NCBI GenBank assembly: GCA_022495005.1
Contig: JAGYXB010000825.1
Span: forward strand, 1-64,000
Direction: 5' to 3'
Source: Rhyacophila brunnea
Lineage: Eukaryota > Arthropoda > Insecta > Trichoptera > Rhyacophilidae
DNA length: 64,000 nt
Part shown: in pieces, positions 22,961 to 35,160 of the stretch
Layout: every line of letters starts with the position of its first letter
How positions within the stretch are numbered: position 1 is the stretch's first letter
Translations under genes and position numbers: made by a program
The notes under the pieces: model-generated
What the model was told of the DNA's origin: nothing
The model's input: only the letters and a program-made list of their open reading frames with translations
The model's database searches: none

Positions 22961-23411
22961 TTTTTGAAGTTATACTTCTTTTGGGGCGTTTGGTAGAGAG
23001 TGAAATTGAGAGCTGCGCGTGCACACCGTTTCGAAAGTGCGTAACAGTATGAAGTTAGCTGCGAATCAGTCAGCTGTATACAAATGCAAGATCGATAGTA
23101 CAGCCTAGGCAACGAATTTATTATTGTCAGCCATTTGCAATTCTTCTCGCAAATAAACGATTAAACGTCAGAGTGACAGTTGTTACTCTAAAAATAAAAA
23201 CAACGAGAAATATTTATATAATTTAGTAATATAAGTTAAAGTGTATAGAAATAAACCAACGGTGTTCCAATAAGCGGTCCTTTTTCTTGAGTGTGTAATT
23301 TAACAAGATAATTAAGAGCTAGTCGAAGAATTTAGGTTATCACAAGTTTTGTTTTTGTTTTGTTACGCCAAAGAAGTATAACTTCTAACGCGCGTACATA
23401 AGTACACACAC
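22961..23411 (+). mobile_element. MITE family K, copy 1 (standard left half)
   Basis: Left end 'tttttgaagttatacttctt' with 'ttggggcgtttgg'. Right end 'cgccaaagaagtataacttc' with 'taacgcgcgtac'. Interior marks are 'gagagctgcgcgtgcacacc', 'ttagctgcgaatcagtcagc' and 'cgtcagagtgacagttgtta'. It is non-coding. Relatives: 35161, 47203, 48031, 55148, 56791 and 62054. Superfamily unknown. Confidence 0.85.
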
Positions 23412-23749
23412 ATTTTTTTAGAATTTTAAGTTTATCTTTGACTTAAAATAAAAAATATTTTTCTTTTTAATGTTTTCAGATACATATTTATTAATTACTA
23501 TAGTTGAAATTGTAAATTATCAAAAAAATATCTCAAATTGCAAGCTTCATATTTTTCCGTTAGGTGCCTCTGGTAGGTAGAAGCCTCCCCTTAAATATGG
23601 CAATTAAGAATTTAGACGAACGAGACCTTGCGATAAAAATTGCAAATAGTAGGTACCTACTAAAAATAGAAATATAATATACTATTACAATATTAAAAAG
23701 AAATAACAGTAAAATATAAATATACATAAGTACACACATCGATTTTTTT
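23412..23749. other. Spacer
   Basis: AT-rich; no recognised feature. Confidence 0.4.
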
Positions 23750-23980
23750 TCGACCATGTCCGATCCTAATAATATCATATAAGGGCCTCCACAGAGTGGA
23801 GGTTTGTATTAACAAATTTTTGTTATTACGAGAAATGGATGTTAGCCATTTGCTCAACTTATTAGGTTCATACTCTGATTCATACAAAAATTGAAAAACA
23901 ATAATATGTGTACTAGTTAAACCCAGGATTTGAACCACGACGCGAAAGGCCGACACTTAAGCCGCGCGACCATCGTGGGT
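23750..23980 (-). mobile_element. tRNA-derived SINE, family B
   Basis: On the minus strand the head is 'acccacgatggtcgcgcggc' with the B-box-like 'ggttcaaatcctggg', followed by the body seen at 56451 and 57309 and the 3' part 'aggatcggacatggtcg'. It is near full length. The long frame overlapping it is SINE sequence, not a gene. Confidence 0.85.
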
Positions 23981-24007
23981 TTTTAGCATGTTTTAGACCA
24001 GTGCATC

Positions 24008-24247
24008 TATTCTATACATAAGGCTGCTATCATCGGCTATCTAAGGTAGTTTATCATTATTTATGTATTGAAGTAATTAATTGTTACAATACATTAACCG
24101 TCTGAACTGTCAAAAAGAGCTCTTTTAACTGGACCTCTTTTGGCTGCGTTAACATTTAGAGCGATATAGTCAGTTTATAATATACAATACATAAATATGA
24201 TAAACTACCCTCGATAGCCACCGATAACAGCCTTGTGTGTATAATAG
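24008..24247. mobile_element. Foldback MITE, 240 bp
   Basis: Left arm 'tattctatacataaggctgc' and 'tatctaaggtagtttatcat'. Right arm 'atgataaactaccctcgata' and 'acagccttgtgtgtataata'. The arms pair over about 65 bp each. The loop holds 'cctcttttggctgcgttaac'. No coding capacity. Confidence 0.75.
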
Positions 24248-25113
24248 ATTAGCAGAAGTATTAGATTATAACCTCCCGTTGTATTTAAGATTCGGTTACT
24301 GGTTTGGTTATGGTTCCGGTTCACCTAAAACTAATTTAGTATATGAAAACACTGATTTGTATATATTCAACCACATCAAAAGGAAAATGACCAAATATAT
24401 AGAATATAAAATGAAATAAGACGTCTGAAACCCTAAAATTTATGGTCCTCAACATTCGGAATCAAGGGTTCCAGGTACGGTTCTAGTTTCAAAATAATTA
24501 AAGGGTTCTCAGAAGTCCATGGCTCAGTTGCAATTCCAGTATAGTTCTGATTAAATAATATTGTTTATACATTGTCATGATATATGAACCAGACGATGCC
24601 AAAAGGTGACGCTAGTAATTTCAATAACTATGTGTGTATTAACGTATTCATTATTCAATATATTTTCCAAATAATAATATTATGTTTAAAAAGTCAAGTA
24701 GCATATAGTTTTTATCGTAGATGGTATGGGTACTAGGTAGTGATAACAATGACCTATTATTTCTTCACGATAAAAAAATATATTATGAAATCTTCGTGAT
24801 TGTCGATAAAATTGGTATTTATTGTATATTGTTCATATAATACTCTGTTACGGTGGGCTTAATTCTCAAGGGTGTTATAAAAGAAAAACGATGTATGTGT
24901 AGTAAATAAAAAGTGTTGTAAATACTGAATGGATGTTAGGATTAGATTACATACATATTATTTAGGAAACGATTAAAAATAAAATCGAAAGCCTATCTGG
25001 TGAATTATATAAATAGTATATGAGAGATTTAGACTGCAGTTGTTTACAATTTTCCGTCGGGATCTCCATTTATAGTTGTTCGTTATTTAAAATTTGTGTC
25101 CGTCCATCTATAC
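24248..25113. other. AT-rich spacer
   Basis: No supported feature. Short frames have random composition. Confidence 0.4.
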
Positions 25114-26245
25114 CAGGGATGGCCAGTGCGTCGATCGCGAAGGTATTTTTGGTCGATCGCGGACATAATAATAATATTGTACTATTTCTTGTTCAAACGA
25201 GTCAAAACTACTCGATGTTCCAGCTCTTAAAATACGCTAGTCCTTATCTCTTTTCTTACATATCATTATCAAGAAATACACTCATGCGAAGAACACAAGT
25301 GATGAGAACTTGGAAGAAATTCTACAGGAAAACATAAAAGAAAATAAATAATGTAAATTCCTATCCTTGCACTTTGACGAGATATTGCACAGCAATGCGT
25401 TTTTATTCGATTGGTTTTTAAAGACATGTTTGCTTCAGAAGAATTATACTATATTAACAGTTTTACTAATGGAAGAATGATCCAAAAGAGAAGATATTAT
25501 ATTTAATGCATTTAAGTCGAATATTAATCGTACTCGATTTCCTATTCATAAACTATGAAATTACTGCTATGGTTGGGAATCATGTTGGGTTTATTACTTT
25601 ATGTAAAAATGAGGCAACAGTATCCACTTTTATCGGTTATCATTGCATTATACACCAGCAGGCATGGCTCCCACAAGGGGGGGTCTGACAGGGCTCTAGC
25701 TTGAGTGGAGCCCGGCATAGCGGGTTGACCAGTTAAGTAAGACAAACACAAGCCACAAATTTGCTCGAATAGTAAAAAATTTGCCTATTTAAATTAAAAA
25801 ATACATGGCTGTGCGATGCAATTTGATGTGATATGATTATTGATGTAATTAAATGATAATTCATATTCTATAGAATTTATTTTAAGTATGTTTCCTGGCA
25901 AAGGGTTGCATCTTGACTACTACAAAATTTCTAATATCAGATATACAGGTAAATTGTGTAATTATGTCGAAATTAAAGTTATTATGTACCTACTTAATTT
26001 TTTCAGAAGTGAAAGACATAATAATATTACTTAAGTACCTATATTATTGTCGTTAATTCGATGTTTCTGTACCGTTATTTTTGATATGTAAAAGTATCTG
26101 TTTTCAAAATACATATTTGAATTATAAAAAATGTGGTTTTATTCTTCGCGCATGATATAATTACAAGTGATATCAGTCGATCGCCATAAATATTTTTTTC
26201 AACTAGTCGATCCTAGAAAACAAAAGTGTCGTAAATCGTCTCGAA
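25114..26245. mobile_element. Degenerate hAT-like element
   Basis: Left end 'cagggatggccagtgcgtcg' followed by 'atcgcgaagg' and 'tggtcgatcgcgg' is a typical hAT-type terminus. Near the other side, 'cagtcgatcgcc' and 'caactagtcgatcctag' (26172-26215) look like the inverted counterpart, but the last bases are lost, so the right border is approximate. At 25660-25725 'atggctcccacaaggggggg' is shared in inverted orientation with the hAT at 43604-44180. No transposase visible. Confidence 0.5.
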
Positions 26246-27031
26246 TTTAGAACTAAGCCCATCACAGTATAAAAACTATTGAGTGATATGACAAATATTA
26301 GCATGTGGCGCCCTCACTCAGCGGACAACGTATATTATTTGTGGATGTATAATAAAATTAGTTTTTTTTTATATGGATACACAATTGATTAGTAAACACA
26401 TAACTGTTTGTATGGTTGTGTATTGTTTCATATCTATTTTAATATATGATAGTATGGATTTATTATTTTGATAGTTTAATGTCTATTGCGGACAAACACA
26501 GTATGCGAGGAACGATTATTCAATTGAGAGATTATTAATCGTGGGGTTACTGCCAAAAGTTGGTAAGTCTCGAAATCATGCTACGGAGTAATTTCAATTT
26601 GAAAGTTTGACATGCTCTTTAAAATCAGGCATAATGCTAATTTATGTACATGTTATATATATCGAATGATATTGATTTTTTTTCTAGCATACATATTTAT
26701 ATATGACACATACATAATACGGCGTTAACTTTAAATACCTAAATTATCGACTTACCAACATTTGGCTGCAACTCCACGAATTTTGTGAACTGTTTGATTG
26801 AAAGGTTTGATATCGACTAATTATTATATCTAATACAATGTTATAATGATAACCTATATGTATGTCTTATTGTTTGTAAAAATAAGTCTATTTAAGCGAA
26901 TAAATTTATTAAATGCAATTAAAACACGTTAACATAATTTATACAAAATAAAAATAATAAATCGCTTTATGCATCATTATTTTTTATCGTATGGGCTTCA
27001 AAATAATCAATGCGTCGGGTCTCTACGTCAC
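26246..27031. other. Spacer, nothing recognised
   Basis: AT-rich without supported features. Confidence 0.4.
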
Positions 27032-27034
27032 TAA

Positions 27035-27211
27035 GAACCGTTTCACACGGGATACATGTGTCAAGCCACCAGTGTGTCGAGCGGCTGCATTTAAACATTA
27101 CTGAATGGGTACATACAGACGGATATACACGAGTGTCGCGTTCATTTATATATAAATGCGGCATTTCGACACACCGGTGGCTGGACACAGATGTCCTGTG
27201 TGAAATGGCTC
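27035..27211. mobile_element. PIF/Harbinger-type MITE, 177 bp
   Basis: Inverted ends 'gaaccgtttcacacgggata' and 'gtcctgtgtgaaatggctc', with arms extending through 'ccaccagtgtgtcgagc' and 'tcgacacaccggtggc'. It is flanked by TAA on both sides (27032-27034 and 27212-27214), the TWA duplication expected of PIF/Harbinger elements. It lies directly upstream of RTE debris. Two overlapping opposite frames here are a by-product of the palindrome. Confidence 0.75.
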
Positions 27212-27214
27212 TAA

Positions 27215-27835
27215 ACATGCCACTGGCTAGCTATTCTGGAAGATCTATTCAGGCAATTTGACAACGAGAACATTAGACTTGCCATTAACAGTGAATATGT
27301 CATCCATGTGCGTTTTTCAGATGATATTGTAGTTTATGCGACACATAACACTTTTAGAATATGATACAGGACCTTAGAAATGAAAGCCGCAACGTAGAGT
27401 TAAATATACATGTCTCGAATGTAATGATAAACTGCTTTTGATGACCTACAAGTGATCCTTATTGGCACTCAAATTGGGAAAGTCATCAACTACTTCTATC
27501 TTGAACAACGACATGTCAATTGACGGTAGTAGGTATGTATGACGAAATCAGTCGAAAAACCAGACTGGCATCGAGTGCATTTGGGCGCCTGAATAGTATC
27601 TTCAAAAGTGACTCCAATGTGTGCTACTATTGCTCATATATGCGTGTGAAACATTAATTCTTAATTCAGATTGCTGCAACGTGACATGTTAGGCATAGCA
27701 CGGAAAGACTACAAAAGAAACCAATATATGAGAAAGCGTGATAGAGGTCGCTAAGCAGATGAAATGGCAATGGGCTGGGCATGTTGCCTGAGGGTGGACA
27801 ACCTCTGGACATATGCCATCACACAGTGGTACTCA
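27215..27835 (+). pseudogene. RTE-type LINE reverse-transcriptase fragment
   Basis: Shifting plus-strand frames give 'LEDLFRQFDNENIRLAI' then 'VRFSDDIVVYA', a degenerate form of the catalytic F/Y-A-D-D motif of reverse transcriptase. Next come 'QDLRNES', 'SAFGRLNSIFKSD' and 'WQWAGHVA', in the order seen in RTE proteins. The alanine of the motif is serine here. Stops and frameshifts are frequent. Upstream is cut by the Harbinger MITE. Confidence 0.8.
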
Positions 27836-28825
27836 AACGGCACCAAACGATCACAGGGATGCCTTAAATTATCGTTTTCACTATAAAGTAAAACATATTG
27901 GCTTTTATATAACGAATGTTAACCAACAGCTTTTTTTTATGAAGAATAAGTTTCTATACATGAAGCCTTTGTTCTGGATCACGCAAATATTGAAAGAAAA
28001 CGTTAAGAATTTTACAAGAACTGTGGCCCATGGCTTATGACGCGAACGACGTGGGTTTATAAATTAGCTCATTTTAAAGCGGCATGAAGAATTCAAAAAA
28101 TGTTACCCACCGATAAAAAACATCAGTGAACCTAATTTATTATTTAATTTTATCTTCTCTTGCTTGCTCAAAGTTTATCCTTTAATCCCGCTACGTCAGT
28201 TTTAATCATCATTACAGATTTTTATGTTAAATTTTCGCATATCAAATTTGATCTACCCATGAATATTTAGCAGAAACACAAACCGCCCTCGTTACAATCG
28301 ACGCTCCGGGCATCTGTCGGGGGGCGGGGGAAGTTTGAATAAAAAATGTGTATCAGCGCCATCTGTTCGCCAGCGGAATAACTAATGAGGTCCTCCTTTG
28401 ACAATGATTGTCTTTCGATTTGTATGTAAATCAACACTACTGCAGCAGGATCCGATTTCATCTCATCCACTACAAATGTAAATTATCAATTCCATCTATG
28501 TACCGGATACTGTTTGCAGGAAACTCATTGGATTGTAGGTATATTACTATCTATATACAAAGTCATCTGGTTATATTAAATTATAATATTAATAAGCTTA
28601 GTACGTTTCTAAATAAAATTGTAACCAATGACGTCCCACTGGAATAAAAAGGTTATATGCTGAGTAACGGCAGAGGCGAAAGTAGATATTTTAGCGCCTC
28701 TTACGTAATACAAAATATGTTTAACATTTTTTATAGCATTTTTTGTACAAATATTTCTATAATACTTATAAATGTATAATATAAGTCTAATATTGGTCTT
28801 AGATAATACAAACGTATAAACTTAT
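27836..28825. other. Spacer, nothing recognised
   Basis: Unique-looking AT-rich DNA with a small GC-richer patch at 28285-28335. No splice-bounded frame was found. Confidence 0.35.
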
Positions 28826-29280
28826 GGTTGGGCCGATTATGAACCCATTCTATTATTGTCATCCAGGCGCTTAACAATCACGGGTCATAAGTAGACCGTG
28901 ATATAATGACAGTCAGTTATTCGTACACAGTGACGGGGTCAACTTACTACAGTGTGGCCGTCATTTAAGCAAGAACTCAATACAAGTCTCCGTACGAACT
29001 CAGTAAATCAGAATATTTATTCAAGCCGTGTTACTGGCACATGGTGTCTGATCCTTTATACAAACGTCATAATCATTCATATTATTCCAAATGTAACAGT
29101 GAGAGTGACACTCTAAAACTATTTAAATACAAGTGCGTGAGTCCATGACCCGGGACCGGTTCCAGCACGCGCAGCCCTCTCAGCATCAAAGGTCAGTGCC
29201 TGTCATCCTGTCTAAATCGCCCCCCCCCCCCAGATCCAGAATCCACAAACATCCTTTAAAATTATAGTCCACAAAAACTC
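28826..29280 (+). repeat. Dispersed repeat R, copy 2
   Basis: Matches 16845-17340 from 'atggttgggccgattatg' to 'aaaattatagtccac'. It contains a C homopolymer at about 29219-29231 where copy 1 has a shorter C run. Confidence 0.55.
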
Positions 29281-30051
29281 AACCAACTCATATAATTCCA
29301 TCTCCAACGATATTATTGTAATATGGTTCTATCTTATATATCCAAACTTCCTATATACAATTAGTTCAAGTATTATCTTTGTGACCTTTTTTATATTTCA
29401 TTTTTTGGCAATTAAACATTATTTACTATTTAGCAGTCTTGTTGTAGAGAGACGAGACCGCTGTAGAAGGTGACCTGGAGTTGAGATGAAAGTCAGATTG
29501 GTGGTTGCTCCGATGAATAGAGGAGCAGGTTTTTATTGCAGCGTAAACAGTCAGTATAAGAGTTATGTTACTGGTTCGGGGTCCGAGGCTCGGTGGATGA
29601 GATGCTGTGCGCAGTGATACAGAGAGTGAAATCGAGATTAAGATTGATACTAAGACTAATCGATCAACTATGACCCGCTATTGATTATACATGAATATTC
29701 GGTAAATTGCGAGTCATTGTTGATCAAGCTCTGCACTATTGTAACTTCGAGCATTTCCATCGAAGAATGTCACACATGTAGAATGTGCTGACTATTTAAT
29801 GCGACGACTATTCGATAGTTAAATGATTTGCTAATTCTTACGTTGTTGAAATATTGCTCACAAACAAAGCCCGAGGCCATTACTCGCTATATAACTATAT
29901 GAAACAAAATAAACATCCATGCTTTATTGGTGATCTACGGTAATTTTTTAATGTTTAAAATATCGTAAACCTGTGGTTCTGAACACAAAAGTTTCACTAG
30001 TTATTATAAATATAAGAAAGAGACAAGTTAAGTTTTCTTAAGGGCGGTATT
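29281..30051. other. Spacer, possibly internal retroelement sequence
   Basis: Includes a GC-richer patch at 29450-29640 ('ggttcggggtccgaggctcg') with no protein match that I can recognise. Confidence 0.3.
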
Positions 30052-30180
30052 TTGCCTAGGGACGTCACTGATAGAAAGTATAGCGGTGCTACATTGAAGG
30101 GAAAAAGAGTAGATCCAGTAACGTCCCTAGATAAAATGTCACTCTTTACAATGCTTTTGGCTTAAATTTAGTATGAAAAC
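30052..30180. mobile_element. hAT terminal fragments
   Basis: 'ctagggacgtcactg' (30056-30070) matches the right end, and 'cagtaacgtccctag' (30116-30130) followed by 'ataaaatgtcactc' matches the left end of the hAT at 21265-21832. The two outward-looking ends are only about 45 bp apart. Confidence 0.55.
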
Positions 30181-30754
30181 ATTACCTACCGACGATATTT
30201 TATTTATTTTCGGAGTTCTGTATACTTCAATAAATTAATATTGAAATAAATCTGAAAAATTCCTATAAGGACACAGGGGCGCACTGAAAACCACTTAAAC
30301 AACGATTGATTAATTATTAATTGAGTAGTAGAATACAATGAATGCCTTAATTTTGTAGTGGTTTGTTCCATTCAAAAGTCGTAATGGTAGTTTTATGATA
30401 TTATTTTAGGGATTCACTCATATGCTGGATGGGTGTACAGTGTAGACAATACGCGAAATACGCAAAAACAAACCCACAGGAATGAACACTAAAAAGCATT
30501 ACCAAAATTAGTTTCCACCGTAAACCGCAGGTCGAAAATTAATCTGCGCTTACAAAATATAATACTTACGACTTTATAAAACGTATGTACCTATGTTTAA
30601 AATTTTATTTTGGATTTATTAGGTTAATTGATAGAAAACACTGTGTTATAAAAATAACTATAAAAACGAGTAAATTCGTAAAAAAATGTAATAAAAATAA
30701 AATAGTGATAGTCTTGTAAATACATAGTAGCATAAAATATATTGAATCATATAT
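30181..30754. other. Spacer
   Basis: No supported feature. Confidence 0.4.
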
Positions 30755-31143
30755 TTTACAACGTTTTTATTAGGTCGTATTCTTATTTGTCCGGTGATTG
30801 TTTGTCCGGTACAAATCTTGCAATCGATTTTTAACTAACTTCCCGACTAGCTAGTTATACTATACTATTGAATAATTAATTTTCAGTTAATTCTGTTTTG
30901 TATGAAAAGTTATTTTGACACCATTATTAGTTGCTAGGGGTCTGGGGTCCTAACAACTAAATTATTAATATATACGTGCGTTACTATGAAAATCAATGAG
31001 TGTCAAATTGACATTTCAGTATTATTTTTATCAAATACAATTTTTTTTTGATTGTTTAAGCTAGTCAAGTCAAGTTTATATGAATCAACAAAAAAATTAA
31101 AAACGTGGTATATAAAAAGTTCTCTCTATCTTGTAATTATTTA
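30755..31143 (-). mobile_element. Element F2, inverted copy
   Basis: Reverse complement of the F2 consensus: begins 'acaacgtttttattaggtcg' and contains 'aatcttgcaatcgattttta' and 'atatatacgtgcgttactat'. The full 3' marks 'gtccggtgattgtttgtccg' are best preserved in this copy. Confidence 0.8.
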
Positions 31144-31214
31144 CAGTCTAGATACGAGTAATTTGTTCAATTACAAGTCATATTTATTAGATACTTGAAT
31201 ATACATAGTTTGAA

Positions 31215-31335
31215 AACATCTCATGTATAGTTATACATAATAGAAAAAACAATTTTGTAGAAAAAATACGACACCCGACAGAACTTGAACCTGTATTTGC
31301 TGAATTCAATTAATTACGACGATCTTAACTAGTAG
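31215..31335 (-). mobile_element. SINE D, degenerate
   Basis: 'acgacacccgacagaacttg' followed by 'aacctg' is the reverse complement of a tRNA-like B box and acceptor region matching the better preserved head at 61845-61910. The tail toward 31215 is AT-rich, as in the copy at 63725. Confidence 0.5.
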
Positions 31336-31439
31336 TTACTACATGAAATGCTTATCGAATTGCGTTATAATGTCAGCTATCTACGTATATTCTTTTCTGT
31401 TATATTTATTCTATATATTCTATAATCTTTTCTATTTAT

Positions 31440-31940
31440 GTATATTCAATATATAGAACGTTACGTTCTGAAATCTTGTATCTTATTCGTTGAATAAAAA
31501 AAATAGTTTAATATATTATATTAGATACTTCTAAAACCCGCCAAAAGCATAGTTTAAAAACTTAATTACCTATAGAAACTATTAAGAGCATACGTAAGTG
31601 AAACGGTAAATAATTTTCAACAGTAGGTGGGACGAAATTTTTCACTCGTCGCCAATCGGAGACCGACACTCGAGGTGTAAGTTGCACGTCAATTTGTTTT
31701 GTGATGGCGTTGGAGGAATATATTCTTAAATCGTGTAATGATGAATAAAAAACGTCACCCATTTACTTGAAAAAGAAAACATGTCAATGGATATACTATT
31801 ATTATTACTAATATAACATTAAATGGATGTTGAATTTTTATGACAAATTATATTTCGTTCGGCTCGCGTCATTTGTACAATCCGCGCATCGCTTAGTCAC
31901 GATCTTTTTAGATCATGCCTCAACTGACGTATAGCCTTAA
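31440..31940 (-). mobile_element. Element F3, inverted copy
   Basis: Contains 'catgcctcaactgacgtata' then 'gccttaa' at its plus-strand right end, 'tcgttcggctcgcgtcattt' and 'aagtgaaacggtaaataatt'. In reverse complement these match 60823-61200. It is non-coding, and the frame at 31562-31762 is shared repeat sequence. Class is unknown. Confidence 0.65.
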
Positions 31941-32132
31941 CTTAAAATGATACAAATACATGTCAAATTGACATTGTCAATAAGTCTATTGTTATTTATC
32001 TTATATTTATTACAATAAAGGTTTCATCTTACTTAGAGCTGAAAAAAACGCGGGTGTTAAATTAAAGTCAAATTGTTTTAAAAGAACGTTTATCACAATC
32101 GTTTAATTGTGGACTTATCAGTACATATTTAA

Positions 32133-32610
32133 TAATTGTAAGATAAAAAGAAATTTTTATATACAACGTTTTTAAATTTTCTGTTGAATTATTATGCTCA
32201 AACTTGTACTTGATAATATGAAGTAAATAAAAAACAAACAAACAAACAAATATAGAATACTGAAATGTCATTCTGATATTTCATTTTGATTTCCATAGTA
32301 ACGCACGTATATATTAATAATTTAGTTGCTAGGACCACCCCCTTAGCAACCAATAATAGTCTTTTACTTTTTACGGATTTTTCTGAAATAACTTTCCATA
32401 CAAAACAGAATTAACTGAAAATGAATTCAATTCTGCTTAAAGATGGATAAAGGTATTAAAAGAATGTATTCGCATCGTGTTCTGATATGCTCTAAAAGTT
32501 TCAAATGTCTAGCTAGGCGGGAAGTTAGTTAAAAATCGATTGCAAGATTTGTACTTTACGAACAACCACCGAACAAACAAGAATACGAGATAATAAAAAC
32601 GCTGTAAAAT
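32133..32610 (+). mobile_element. Element F2, direct copy
   Basis: 'taattgtaagataaaaag', 'ccatagtaacgcacgtatat', 'tcaaatgtctagctaggcgg' and the end 'aataaaaacgctgtaaaa' follow the F2 order. Confidence 0.8.
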
Positions 32611-33767
32611 AAACGCCTTGATAGATAATTTATACGAATTTAAAGCAGGTAACTAATTTTCTAAAAATGCGAATTTTTTAGTAAAATATTTGTCATTTTG
32701 TGGTACGCAATTTTATTATTGGCAATATTACGACAAATTTATTTCTCTTCTCTGTACTTAACTATTTTCCCGTTGAGCGACCAACTCTATAGTTTTATTG
32801 TCACTCTAATAATATTATTATCTATGAATTCAATAGAAATGTTATTTAGACATCTACATATTTCTATATCTACATTATTTAGAAATTGCTTACGAATTCC
32901 TTGCGAATCCCAAAATAGACAAACATACCTTCCGACCCATTCTATTCATCGCAGTCTCTATGATTGATGAATTAATAACTGGGAATTAATTTCATAGACC
33001 GTTGTTATCACAAAGAATAACGAAGTTCTATTAATATTACCTATAGACCTGTCTCTTGGCTATGTAGATAGAGGTGCGCATTACCTTGAAGTATCATGGG
33101 CACACTTAGTTTGCTGACAAGAGTTTTATTGGAGAATTAATCACAATAAATTACAAAATTAAAGTAATAATTACTGCCAAGAACGCCATAAATCTAACCA
33201 AAAGAAAAGTATTTTTGATATTGTCGTTCTATTTTCTTAAGCATGACAAAGTATTTAATTAACAGATTACCCTGTTCTCCTAGATTCGATTTCTAATCTT
33301 GTACTAAGCTTAATATCATTATTATAATCCTAATCACTTAAAACTACTAAATGCTATTTTGATAATGTGTTTATCACTTGGTATTCACCACATTTAAAGA
33401 TTATTTTAAGATAAGTATTTTGATTATAACGTGAGTTTTGAGCAATTATGAGAACCAAAATTTAAATTTGACTGTATTACGTAATGCTATAATCAGGGAA
33501 TACAAATATAAGGTACCTAAGTGGGTTACTTTCTGGGTTATATCTTAACTATGATGGCGTACAATTAAAAACGCTGTTATGTATTCATAACTTTTGTTTA
33601 ATCCACCAACACCCTTAGTTACTTATTATGTACCGTTGTTAAGAATATTCGATCGGTGTGATTTCGAATATAGCAATGCACCTACTCAATATTATATTTC
33701 TGATCAACCCCAATTTATCCACCCTATCTAGTTGTCTTACTACACACATATAAACCCTTGTATATGA
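32611..33767. other. AT-rich spacer, nothing recognised
   Basis: No repeat shared elsewhere, and no splice-bounded frame. Confidence 0.4.
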
Positions 33768-34185
33768 ACTAACATACACCTCTCCATGCCTCGCTGTGCC
33801 TTTGGATATCTCTCGTGTTGAGGGTCCATATCGCAGCCATACGCTTAAGACACAATAATGGCGAAAGGACCGTAAGAGATACGAATGGGTTAGGAAGCAT
33901 ACAGGAGTACGCGATGTAATAGACGTTGCCAAACAGCTGAAATGGAGATGGGCGAGGCACATTGCTCGCCGAAAGGACGGCCGCTGGACAAATGCCGTCA
34001 TCCAGTGGTACTTAAGGGGCACGAAACGGCCACAGGGTCGCCCTAAAAGCCACTGGATTGACGAACTGGTAAAGTTCGGCGAAAAAACGTAGCAGCGAAC
34101 GACGCAGGACCGAGAGAGTTGGAAGAAACTTAAGGGAGGCCTTCGTCCAGCAGTGGATTGACCCCGGCTGATGATGATGATGATA
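33768..34185 (+). pseudogene. RTE-type LINE 3' end with 5' inversion
   Basis: 33856-34185 encodes on the plus strand 'RKDRKRYEWVRKHTGVRDVI', then 'WRWARHIARRKDGRWTNAVI' and 'RPQGRPKSHWIDEL', ending with 'gctgatgatgatgatgat', the RTE C-terminus and tail. 33768-33851 is in the opposite orientation and encodes the directly preceding part of the same protein ('WTLNTRDIQRHSEAWRGV'). This head-to-head order is the footprint of twin priming during LINE insertion. A stop at 'GEKT*' and small deletions show it is dead. Confidence 0.8.
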
Positions 34186-35160
34186 TGAACTAAGCGTCAC
34201 TAATAATATTACTTACTATTTCATATTTTTATACCATTGTAAATGATTCTAATATTATTCAACTCGGAAAATTCAACTTGTTCACACTTTACTCAGCTCG
34301 ACTCTCCGAGTTGTTCCACTGCGGATCGAACTCTTCTGAGTTTTCCCCCTTTTATTTTTACACCATGTAACTGTGATTTGAGATCATGACAAATAAACAT
34401 CTCTGAAGATTAACATACAACGAGTCTTATTACTGACAAACACTTTCCACTGGACTAAGTAAAGTATTGGGGGCCCGTTGGTAAGGATATCCGTTGCCGA
34501 AAACATAACAACGGATTAAAGGATGTGTTATGTTCAATCGTTACATCTGTATCATAACGTGCATTAAAATGTATCACGTTAACTAAACGCATATTGCAAG
34601 TTAGCAATTATTAATAATACTCATCTAGCTTTGTATTTATTGCGTTTTATTGCCTGACTGTCATTAAACAATTAATCAAAACTGGTCATAAATATTTGAT
34701 ATATGGCAACTGACATTTGTATTTTTATGTTATTAATCTGTTCTGTGGTTATAATTATAGACAGTAGTTGGGGGTAGAAAAGGAACTATATAATGTAGGA
34801 AAAGGGTGGTTGTTGAAATTCCAAGTTATAGTAGGGGTGGAAATTTTCAATGAGAAAATTGTGATGAGTGGGGTGCAACTAGGGTTTAATTTAATTAATG
34901 TGTTATTTCTGTTAAAATTTATATTTATTTATAGGAATGCTAAACAACTATTATAATTATTTTATAAACCTACTTTATTTGTGATACAAAGAATATTAAA
35001 ATATTTAAAAAGTTATGATAATTTTCGATTGAGCGGTTTGAGAATTTTGTTTTATTTTTGCTTTTGGTATCCGATATGTTCATTAACCATATCATTGAAA
35101 GAACGTTGCGTTTTTCCGAAATAAACTTGGTCACAGTTATTGCATCAATATATGAATATT
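34186..35160. other. Spacer, nothing recognised
   Basis: AT-rich sequence without supported feature. Confidence 0.4.

Noticed and set aside
25020..25337. 105-codon frame MRDLDCSCLQ
   Set aside because: It crosses the left end of the hAT-like element at 25114, with no protein family resemblance.
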